From assembly GCA_021838065.1 (NCBI GenBank), contig JAKCEJ010000169.1:1-6587 (forward strand): DNA of 6,587 bases. Reading direction: 5' to 3'. The position numbers and the translations under genes were made by a program. Of the stretch, positions 1-5,431 are shown in pieces. The first letter of the stretch is position 1. Every line of letters begins with the position of its first letter. This DNA comes from Pseudomonadota bacterium (GTDB lineage Bacteria; Pseudomonadota; Gammaproteobacteria; Steroidobacterales; Steroidobacteraceae). The notes beneath the pieces are model-generated. The model was not told the DNA's origin, made no database searches, and saw nothing but the letters and a program-made list of their open reading frames with translations.

Positions 1-1143
1 CAGCGCCTCGCGCATGCGCAGCGGGTTCTTCGGGCCCATGAACAGCGCCTGCATCGCCGGGCGGGTCATGCGGTAGATGAACCAGGAGAAGCAGCGCGGC
101 CCGCGGCGCACGGTGCGCTCGAAGCGACGCAGCGCCGCGCGCGCGCGCCGCGGCTCGCGCAGGGCCGCATCGAGCGCCTCGCCCGCGGCGATTCCCCCGG
201 CCATGGCGAACAGCACCCCGGAGGAGAACACCGGGTCGATGAACGAGTAGGCATCCCCGATCAGCAGGTAGCGCGCTCCGCGCACCCGCTCGCATTGGTA
301 GCTGTAGCTGCCGGTGGCCTGCACCTCGGTGAGCAGCTCCGCCCCCGCCAGTCGCTCGGCGAGCTGCGGGCAGCGCGCGATCGTCTCCAGGAAGTACTCG
401 CGCACGGCGCGGTCGCGGCGCTTCATGTAGTCCGGCCACACCACCGCGCCGACGCTGCTCGTCCCGTCGGGGAGCGGGATGGACCAGCACCAGCCGTCCT
501 CGAACCAGAACACCGCGATGTCCCCGCGGCGCTCGCAGTCCGCATCGCGCCAGGCGCCGCCGAAGTGCGCGTACATCGCGCAGCTGGCGTGCTTGCGGTT
601 GCGCAGCTTGGTGCCGAAGCGGCTGGCGAGGAAGGTGTCGCGGCCCGAGGCATCGATGAGATAGCGCGCCTCGAAGCGCCGCTCGGCGCCGGCCTGCTCG
701 GCGCTCACGCGCACCGCTGCCTCGCCGGTGAACTCGACCTCGCGCGCGCGGCACTCCTCGATCACCTCGGCGCCGAGCGCCGCGGCGCGCGCGATGAGGA
801 TGGCGTCGAACTCCGAGCGGCGCACCTCATACGCAAACGGCAGCGCCTTGTTCCAGCCGTCGGCAAACGCGAAGCGCTGGGCACGCGCCGACCCCTCGGC
901 ATGAAACACCGCGCCGCGCTTGGGCAGGCCGATGGCGCGGACCTCGGCGGCGACCCCGAGCCGCTCAAAGAGCGGCAGGTTCGCCGGCAGCAGCGACTCC
1001 CCGATATGAAAGCGCGGATGGCGCGCCTTCTCGAGGAGCACCACGCGGTGGCCGCGCTCGGCGAGAATCGCCGCGGCGCTCGAGCCGGCAGGACCCCCGC
1101 CGACGACCAGCACGTCGCAGCGTTCGCTCGGCGCGCCGCTCAT
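1..1143 (-). CDS. FAD-dependent oxidoreductase, flavin-dependent halogenase-like (3' end cut by window edge)
   Basis: This is a cytoplasmic flavoprotein of the PHBH-fold, halogenase-like superfamily. The 381 residues visible run off the left edge without a stop; relatives are somewhat over 400 residues, so only the C-terminal tail should be missing. An N-terminal Rossmann motif GGGPAG (residues 15-20) ends in an acidic E38 for the ADP ribose. It is followed by IGESLLP (47-53), by K75 in LPKRGAVF, by the second FAD-contact segment LIDASGRDT (162-170), by WCWSIP (218-223), and by GDAYSFIDPVFSSGV (296-310). GESLLP and WxWxIP are typical of flavin-dependent halogenases, and K75 lies where the halogenase catalytic lysine may fall. 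Related FAD enzymes of pigment and polyene clusters carry the same motifs without proven halogenation, so the reaction and substrate are not assigned. The ATG overlaps the stop of the upstream basic-repeat gene (ATGA), suggesting translational coupling. A GGAG at 1157-1160 lies 13 bases upstream, rather far for a ribosome site. Family assignment is firm; halogenase activity is uncertain. Confidence 0.9.
   Translation of the reverse strand, partial: MSGAPSERCDVLVVGGGPAGSSAAAILAERGHRVVLLEKARHPRFHIGESLLPANLPLFERLGVAAEVRAIGLPKRGAVFHAEGSARAQRFAFADGWNKALPFAYEVRRSEFDAILIARAAALGAEVIEECRAREVEFTGEAAVRVSAEQAGAERRFEARYLIDASGRDTFLASRFGTKLRNRKHASCAMYAHFGGAWRDADCERRGDIAVFWFEDGWCWSIPLPDGTSSVGAVVWPDYMKRRDRAVREYFLETIARCPQLAERLAGAELLTEVQATGSYSYQCERVRGARYLLIGDAYSFIDPVFSSGVLFAMAGGIAAGEALDAALREPRRARAALRRFERTVRRGPRCFSWFIYRMTRPAMQALFMGPKNPLRMREAL
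1140..1143 (-). other. ATGA stop/start overlap
   Basis: The minus-strand ATGA holds the ATG of the FAD oxidoreductase gene and the TGA of the basic-repeat gene. Overlaps of this form commonly allow ribosomes that finish the first gene to start the second, so it supports a single transcript and coupled translation. Confidence 0.8.
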
Positions 1144-1589
1144 GGGCGCGAACCCGCTCCATGCTTGTGCAGCGCGGCCTTGGTGCGCTTGGCCTCGGTG
1201 GACACCGCGTGGCCGAAGCGCTTCGCCCCGCGCGCGATCGCGTGGCCGGCGCGCTTGGCGTCATGCTTGATGTGCCGGCGCGCCGGGCGCGTGTCGTGCG
1301 CGATGCGCCGGCCGAAGCGGCGCGAGTCGGCCGCGACCTTGCGCCCGACCCGCTTGGCCTCGTGCTTGACGCGCATGCGCGCCGGGCGCGTGTCGCGCGC
1401 GGCGTGCCGGCCGAAGCGGCGCGAGGCGACGGCGATGCGCCGGCCGAAGGTCTTGGCATCGTGCGCGATGCGCCGGCCGAGGTGGCGCATCTCCTGGCTG
1501 AGCGTGCCGTGCGCGGCGTGCGCGGCTGGCGGCGCGAGCGCCGCGAGCGCGAGGGCCGCGCCGCAGACGAGCAGTGTGGCTGTTTTCAT
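1140..1589 (-). CDS. Exported, highly basic 11-residue-repeat protein of unknown function
   Basis: This is a 149-residue protein of no family I recognise. Residues 1-25 look like a Sec signal peptide: MK, a hydrophobic core (T5-A19), then PPAAHA with likely cleavage after A25. The mature part is almost wholly repetitive: nine consecutive 11-residue units cover residues 38-136, for example GRRIAHDAKTF, GRRIAVASRRF and GRHAARDTRPA. Hydrophobic residues fall near positions 4, 8 and 11 of each unit, a hendecad-like spacing that suggests a long amphipathic helix or coiled coil. By my count mature residues 26-149 hold 26 Arg, 10 Lys and 12 His against 8 acidic residues, and no Cys. Such a protein could bind anionic partners (envelope polymers, nucleic acid, membranes), but that is inference. 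The start at 1589 was chosen over 1703 because it begins the signal peptide and has AGGG 7 bases upstream (1597-1600). The stop overlaps the start of the FAD enzyme gene by four bases, so the two genes are probably co-expressed. Confidence 0.77.
   Translation of the reverse strand: MKTATLLVCGAALALAALAPPAAHAAHGTLSQEMRHLGRRIAHDAKTFGRRIAVASRRFGRHAARDTRPARMRVKHEAKRVGRKVAADSRRFGRRIAHDTRPARRHIKHDAKRAGHAIARGAKRFGHAVSTEAKRTKAALHKHGAGSRP
1182..1478 (-). repeat. Coding tandem repeat: nine 33-bp units, with a 99-bp higher-order repeat
   Basis: These bases encode residues 38-136 of the basic-repeat protein as nine 11-residue units. A longer period of 33 residues (99 bp) is also visible: residues 60-92 (bases 1314-1412) and 93-125 (bases 1215-1313) share the order GRxxAxDTRPA, then RxxxKHxAKR, then a unit ending RF or KRF. 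For example, TCATGCTTGA at plus-strand 1261 and TCGTGCTTGA at 1360 are exactly 99 bases apart. The units have diverged in DNA but keep their basic and hydrophobic positions, as expected for an old internal duplication under protein-level selection. Confidence 0.85.
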
Positions 1590-1680
1590 ACAGGCACCCT
1601 GAAGGGAACATGGTGCGGATGTTACCGTAGCTCGGCGGCGGCGGTGCCAAATGTCACGGGGTTCGGGCAAACTGGCCCGA
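1590..1680. promoter_or_regulatory. Divergent intergenic region
   Basis: This 91-base gap separates the start codons of two divergent units, so both promoters must lie here or run into the neighbouring 5' ends. No strong sigma-70 promoter is evident. On the minus strand TTGGCA (1650-1645) and TAACAT (1624-1619) are present but 20 bases apart, longer than the usual 16-18. No convincing plus-strand promoter is seen. The stretch around 1615-1625 and 1648-1655 is less GC-rich than its surroundings. The shared gap allows joint regulation of the two units by one regulator, but no binding site is proven. Confidence 0.5.
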
Positions 1681-1681
1681 A
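1662..1681. promoter_or_regulatory. Perfect 7-6-7 inverted repeat at the permease start
   Basis: TTCGGGC (1662-1668) and GCCCGAA (1675-1681) are exact reverse complements separated by AAACTG. The last base of the right arm is the A of the proposed ATG at 1681. As DNA it could be a dimeric regulator's operator. As RNA it would form a seven-pair stem sequestering the start region. If translation instead begins at 1651, the repeat lies within the coding sequence and may have no regulatory meaning. There is no U-run after it, so it is not an intrinsic terminator. Confidence 0.45.
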
Positions 1682-3399
1682 TGAGTACCGAACGGCTGCC
1701 CATCTCCGTTCTGAAGCGCCGTTTCGTTCCCGGCCAGTGGGACCTCGTCGCCTTCGTGCTCGTGTTCGGCCTGCTCGCCTATCTGGCGCACACCGCCTAC
1801 ACGCTCACCGGGCCGCTTGCGCACCTGACGGCCGAGCACATCTCGCTCAGCCCCTGGGCGCTGCCGGCCTACGCGGCGCAGACCGCGCTGCGCATGCTGG
1901 TGGCGATGGGCGCCTCGCTCGTATTCACGTTCACCTATGCCACGCTCGCCGCCAAGAGCCAGCGCGCCGCCGCGGTGCTGGTGCCGCTGCTCGACATCCT
2001 GCAGTCGGTGCCCATCCTCGGGTTCTCCTTCACCATCGTCTTCTTCCTCTCGCTCACCCCCGGGCGGGCCGCCGGTGCGGAGATGGCCGCAGTGTTCCTG
2101 GTGTTCACCAGCCAGGCGTGGAACATGGCCTTCAGCTTCTACCACTCCCTGCGCAGCATCCCGAGCGAGCTCGACGAGGCGGCGCGCGCCTTTCACCTCG
2201 GGCCGTGGATGCGCTTCTGGCGCCTGGAGGTGCCGTTCGCGATGCCGGCGCTCATCTGGAACATGATGATGTCGATGTCGGGCGGGTGGTTCTTCGTGGT
2301 GGCCGCCGAGGCCATCAGCGTCGGGCACACCACCGTGACGATGCCCGGGATCGGCTCGTACATCGCGCGCGCGATCGCCATGCGTGACCTCGGGGCGATC
2401 GGCTGGGCGATCGGCGCGATGACCGTGGTGATCCTCATCTACGATCAGGTCATCTTCCGCCCCCTGATCGCGAGCGCCGACTGGTTCCGCCTCGAGCAGG
2501 AGGTGGGGCCCACCCCGAGCCGCTCCTGGGCGCTCACCATGATGCGCCGCTCGCGCCTGCTCAGCCTGGCCGCCGGCGCCTTCGGCGGCCTGGTGCGCCT
2601 CGGGTTCAACCGCGCGCCGGAGCCGGCTAGCGCGAGGCAGACCCGCCCGCAGCGTCGCTGGCGCGATGCGCTGTGGTACGGCTCGGTGGCGGTGGGGGTG
2701 GTGGCGCTCGCCTGGCTCATCGGCCGCTATGTGTTCGCGCATGTGCCGGCGCACCAGGTGCTGCACGTGGCCGCGCTCGGCCTGCTGACGCTGCTGCGCG
2801 TGGTGGTGTTGATCGCGCTCGCGAGCGCCATCTGGGTACCGGTCGGGGTGTATGTCGGCATCCGCCCGAAGCTGGCAGACCGGGTGCAGCCGGTGGCGCA
2901 GTTCCTGGCCGCCTTTCCGGTGAACCTGCTCTTCCCGGTGGTGGTCTCCGGGATCGTCTACTTCAAGCTCGACCCGAACATCTGGCTCTCGCCGCTGATG
3001 ATCCTCGGCACGCAGTGGTACATACTGTTCAACGTGATCGCCGGCGCCTCGGCGCTGCCGACGGAGCTGAAGCAGGTGGGCAGCAACCTCAGGGTGAGCG
3101 GCTGGCTGTGGTGGCGGCGCGTGGCGCTGCCGGCGGTGTTCCCGTTCTACGTCACCGGGGCGATCACCGCCGCGGGCGGCTCGTGGAACGCGAGCATCGT
3201 CTCGGAGGTGGCCGAGTGGGGCAACAAGCACCTGGCGGCCGTCGGGCTCGGCGCGTACATCGCCAATGCGACCCGCGCCGGCAACTTCGCCCAAACCGTG
3301 CTGGGGATCGTGGTGATGAGTCTGTTCGTGGTGATCATCAACCGCCTCTTCTGGCGCCCGCTCTACGCGCGCGCCGAGCGCAAGTTCCGCATGGACTGA
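1681..3399 (+). CDS. ABC transporter permease, fused double-domain, NitT/TauT (nitrate/sulfonate/bicarbonate) type
   Basis: This inner-membrane permease has 572 residues and fuses two binding-protein-dependent permease domains that are usually separate or homodimeric. The first half (about 20-262) has a TM segment at 21-41, the segment LLDILQSVPILGF (103-115) and a clear EAA coupling loop, ELDEAARAFHLGPWMRF (163-179), that would dock on the ATPase. A basic hydrophilic linker spans about 262-330. The second half (331-572) has several further TM segments and an EAA-like loop starting ELKQVGSNLRVSGWLW (462-477), in which EAA has become KQV while the glycine and the later LP are kept. The ATPase gene starts seven bases after the stop. 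No substrate-binding protein is encoded in the window, so the substrate cannot be named. ATG 1681 (MSTERLPISV) is preferred; an in-frame ATG at 1651 would add ten residues, and neither has a good Shine-Dalgarno. The family is sure; the substrate is unknown. Confidence 0.93.
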   Translation: MSTERLPISVLKRRFVPGQWDLVAFVLVFGLLAYLAHTAYTLTGPLAHLTAEHISLSPWALPAYAAQTALRMLVAMGASLVFTFTYATLAAKSQRAAAVLVPLLDILQSVPILGFSFTIVFFLSLTPGRAAGAEMAAVFLVFTSQAWNMAFSFYHSLRSIPSELDEAARAFHLGPWMRFWRLEVPFAMPALIWNMMMSMSGGWFFVVAAEAISVGHTTVTMPGIGSYIARAIAMRDLGAIGWAIGAMTVVILIYDQVIFRPLIASADWFRLEQEVGPTPSRSWALTMMRRSRLLSLAAGAFGGLVRLGFNRAPEPASARQTRPQRRWRDALWYGSVAVGVVALAWLIGRYVFAHVPAHQVLHVAALGLLTLLRVVVLIALASAIWVPVGVYVGIRPKLADRVQPVAQFLAAFPVNLLFPVVVSGIVYFKLDPNIWLSPLMILGTQWYILFNVIAGASALPTELKQVGSNLRVSGWLWWRRVALPAVFPFYVTGAITAAGGSWNASIVSEVAEWGNKHLAAVGLGAYIANATRAGNFAQTVLGIVVMSLFVVIINRLFWRPLYARAERKFRMD

Positions 3400-3406
3400 G
3401 CTGCCG

Positions 3407-4735
3407 ATGAACGATGTCGCATCGCCCGCCGCCGTGACCGCCGCGCTGCTTCAGGTGCAGGGGGTCGGGCGCAGCTTCTTCAAGCCCGACGGCGATGAGC
3501 TCGTGGTGCTCGAGGACGTGAACTTGAAGCTCGAGCGCGGCGAGATCGTCGGCCTGCTCGGGCGCTCCGGCTCCGGCAAATCGACGCTGCTGCGCCTGAT
3601 CGCCGGGCTCGATGCGCCCTCGCGCGGCGCGGTGCGCTACCTCGGCGCCCCCGTCGAGGGACCGGCGCCGGGCATCTCGATGGTGTTTCAGAGCTTTGCG
3701 CTGTTTCCCTGGCTCACCGTGCTCGGCAACGTGCAGCTCGGCCTCGAGGCGATGCGCCTGCCCGAGGCCGAGATCCGCAAGCGCTCGCTCGCGGCGATCG
3801 ACCTGATCGGCCTCGACGGCTACGAGTCGGCCTATCCGCGCGAGCTCTCCGGCGGCATGCGCCAGCGCGTCGGCTTCGCCCGCGCGCTCGTGGTGCATCC
3901 GAACATCCTGCTGATGGACGAGCCGTTCTCGGCGCTCGATGTGCTCACCGCCGAGACGCTGCGCAACGATTTCCTCGACCTGTGGGCGCGAGGGGAGCTG
4001 CCGATCGGCGCGGTGCTGCTGGTGACGCACAACATCGAGGAGGCGGTGCAGATGTGCGACCGGCTGCTCATCTTCTCGACCCATCCGGGGCGGGTGGTGA
4101 GCGAGATCCGCATCGACCTGCCGCACCCGCGCGAGCCGCTCGATCCTCAGTTCCTCGCGCTCGTCGACCGGGTGTACGTGGAGATGACGGCCCGGCCGCG
4201 CCAGGGACGCGACGGGGCGCGCGCCGAGCGGCCCGCCATGGTCGGCATCGGTACGCCGCTCGAGCACGTCTCGACCAACCTGCTCTCGGGCCTGATCGAT
4301 GCGGTGAGCGAGCCGCCCTACAACGGGCGGGCCGACCTGCCGGCGATCGCCCAGGCGCTGCACATGGAGGGCGATGATCTCTTCCCGGTGTCCGAGACGC
4401 TGCAGATGCTGCACTTTGCGGAAGTCGGCGGCGGCGACATCCGCCTGACGGAGGCGGGGCTTGCCTTCGCCCGCTCCGACACCGATGAGCGCAAGAGCCT
4501 CTTCGCCCGCCACCTGCTCGCGCACGTGCCGCTTGCGGCCCACGTCCGCCGCGTGCTCGATGAGCGCAGCAGCCACCGCGCGCCGAAGAGCCGCTTCTTC
4601 GATGAGCTCGAGGACTACATGGCCGAGGAGGCCGCCGAGCAGACGCTGCGCGCGGTGATCAGCTGGGGCCGCTACGCGGAGGTCTTCGCCTACGACGACC
4701 AGCGCCAGGTGTTCACGCTCGAGAACCCGGCGTGA
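3407..4735 (+). CDS. ABC transporter ATP-binding protein with AAA-associated C-terminal domain (NitT/TauT type)
   Basis: This 442-residue ATPase should energise the adjacent permease from the cytoplasmic side. All ATPase motifs are intact: Walker A GRSGSGKST (52-60), Q-loop Q95 in MVFQSFALFPW, signature LSGGMRQ (147-153), Walker B ILLMDEP (167-173) with E172, D-loop SALD (175-178) and switch histidine H208 in VTHNIEEA. The nucleotide-binding core ends near residue 265, as in SsuB/TauB-like proteins of about 250-270 residues. The extra part, about 278-442, matches in position and character the AAA-associated C-terminal domain (Pfam AAA_assoc_C, recalled and not searched). It is soluble and helical, with SETLQMLHFAEVGGGDI, LTEAGLAFA and a charged C-terminal helix, and looks winged-helix-like. 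Such extensions may regulate ATPase activity, which is inference here. It starts seven bases after the permease stop, and its TGA overlaps the GTG of the response regulator gene. Confidence 0.95.
   Translation: MNDVASPAAVTAALLQVQGVGRSFFKPDGDELVVLEDVNLKLERGEIVGLLGRSGSGKSTLLRLIAGLDAPSRGAVRYLGAPVEGPAPGISMVFQSFALFPWLTVLGNVQLGLEAMRLPEAEIRKRSLAAIDLIGLDGYESAYPRELSGGMRQRVGFARALVVHPNILLMDEPFSALDVLTAETLRNDFLDLWARGELPIGAVLLVTHNIEEAVQMCDRLLIFSTHPGRVVSEIRIDLPHPREPLDPQFLALVDRVYVEMTARPRQGRDGARAERPAMVGIGTPLEHVSTNLLSGLIDAVSEPPYNGRADLPAIAQALHMEGDDLFPVSETLQMLHFAEVGGGDIRLTEAGLAFARSDTDERKSLFARHLLAHVPLAAHVRRVLDERSSHRAPKSRFFDELEDYMAEEAAEQTLRAVISWGRYAEVFAYDDQRQVFTLENPA
4732..4735 (+). other. GTGA stop/start overlap
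   Basis: GTGA contains the proposed GTG start of the response regulator and the TGA stop of the ATPase gene. The four-base overlap implies one transcript and probable translational coupling of transporter and regulator. If the regulator starts at ATG 4744 instead, the genes are eight bases apart and still likely cotranscribed. Confidence 0.6.
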
Positions 4736-5427
4736 GCCCTGCGATGGAGGCGCGCACGAGGCTGCTGCTCGTCGATGACGATGCGGAGCTCTGCGCGATG
4801 CTGCGCGAGTACCTCGAGCCGGAGGGCTTCAGCGCCGAGAGCGCCGAGAGCGGCCAGGCGGCGCTCGAGCGGCTCGCGCGCGGCGGCATCGACCTGGTGG
4901 TGCTCGATGTGATGCTGCCGGGGCTGAGCGGCTTCGAGGTGCTGCGGCGCCTGCGGGCCACGAGCCGCGTGCCGGTCTTGATGCTCACGGCGCGCGGGGA
5001 GGAGATCGACCGGGTGGTGGGGCTGGAGATGGGCGCCGATGACTATCTCGCCAAGCCCTTCAGCCCGCGCGAGCTCGTGGCGCGCGTGCGCGCCATCCTG
5101 CGCCGCATGGCCGATACCCCCGCCGACGGGGTGTTCACGTTCGGGCCGCTGACGCTCGATGCGCGCGCCCACCGCGCGTTTGTCGAGGGCCAGGACCTCG
5201 ATCTCACCAGCGCGGAGCTGCGCCTGCTCGAGCTGCTGATGCAGGCCGACACGCGCACCGTCAGCCGCGAGGAGCTGATGCTCCAGGGGCTCGGCCGGCG
5301 GCTGCTGCCCACCGACCGCAGCCTCGACACCCATGTCAGCAACCTCAGGCGCAAGCTCACGCGCCTCACCGGGCACATCAGCATCCAGGGGGTGCGCGGG
5401 GCGGGCTACGCCCTGACGCAGCGCTGA
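4732..5427 (+). CDS. OmpR-family response regulator, CpxR-like
   Basis: This cytoplasmic DNA-binding regulator has 231 residues from the GTG at 4732, the usual length for the family. The receiver domain (about 10-122) has the acidic pocket D15-D16-D17, phospho-acceptor D59 in LVVLDVMLPG, switch threonine T86 in LMLTARGEE and lysine K108 in AKPF, so it should be phosphorylatable. The C-terminal OmpR/PhoB winged helix (about 133-231) ends with RSLDTHVSNLRRKL and the wing segment IQGVRGAGYAL. RSLDTHVSNLRRKL and the kinase type next door resemble CpxR/CpxA, though orthology to the E. coli envelope-stress system cannot be claimed. ATG 4744 (MEARTRLLLVDDD) is an equally good start by protein length; GTG was chosen for its overlap with the ATPase stop. 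The partner kinase starts four bases after the stop. It may control this operon or the divergent one, but no CpxR-like box was found in 1590-1680. Confidence 0.95.
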   Translation: MSPAMEARTRLLLVDDDAELCAMLREYLEPEGFSAESAESGQAALERLARGGIDLVVLDVMLPGLSGFEVLRRLRATSRVPVLMLTARGEEIDRVVGLEMGADDYLAKPFSPRELVARVRAILRRMADTPADGVFTFGPLTLDARAHRAFVEGQDLDLTSAELRLLELLMQADTRTVSREELMLQGLGRRLLPTDRSLDTHVSNLRRKLTRLTGHISIQGVRGAGYALTQR

Positions 5428-5431
5428 TCCG

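Noticed and set aside
1182..1478. CRISPR-like periodic repeat
   Set aside because: The 33-bp periodicity is contiguous, diverged, without spacers, and explained by an in-frame 11-residue protein repeat.
295..1602. Long plus-strand open frame of 435 codons opposite the FAD enzyme and basic-repeat genes
   Set aside because: Its translation is low-complexity Ala/Arg/Gly-rich with no domain, while the opposite strand gives clear flavoprotein motifs and a signal peptide. It is a shadow frame of GC-rich DNA.
1619..1650. Possible minus-strand sigma-70 promoter TTGGCA/TAACAT
   Set aside because: The 20-base spacer is outside the usual range and the match is weak. It is mentioned in the intergenic entry but not called as a promoter.
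1590..1680. CpxR-type direct-repeat box in the divergent gap
   Set aside because: I looked for two GTAAA-like half-sites five bases apart and saw none, so autoregulation by the window's regulator cannot be supported.
1161..2387. Plus-strand open frame spanning the intergenic gap into the permease
   Set aside because: It crosses two real genes in the wrong frame and reads as Arg/Ala-rich noise, so it is not evidence of a fusion.
1654..3294. Minus-strand open frame of 546 codons opposite the permease
   Set aside because: The product is Arg/His/Glu/Gly-rich with no hydrophobic segments or motifs; the plus strand encodes an unmistakable permease.
3338..4576. Minus-strand open frame of 412 codons opposite the ATPase
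   Set aside because: All ABC ATPase motifs lie on the plus strand over the same bases. The antisense frame has no recognisable feature.
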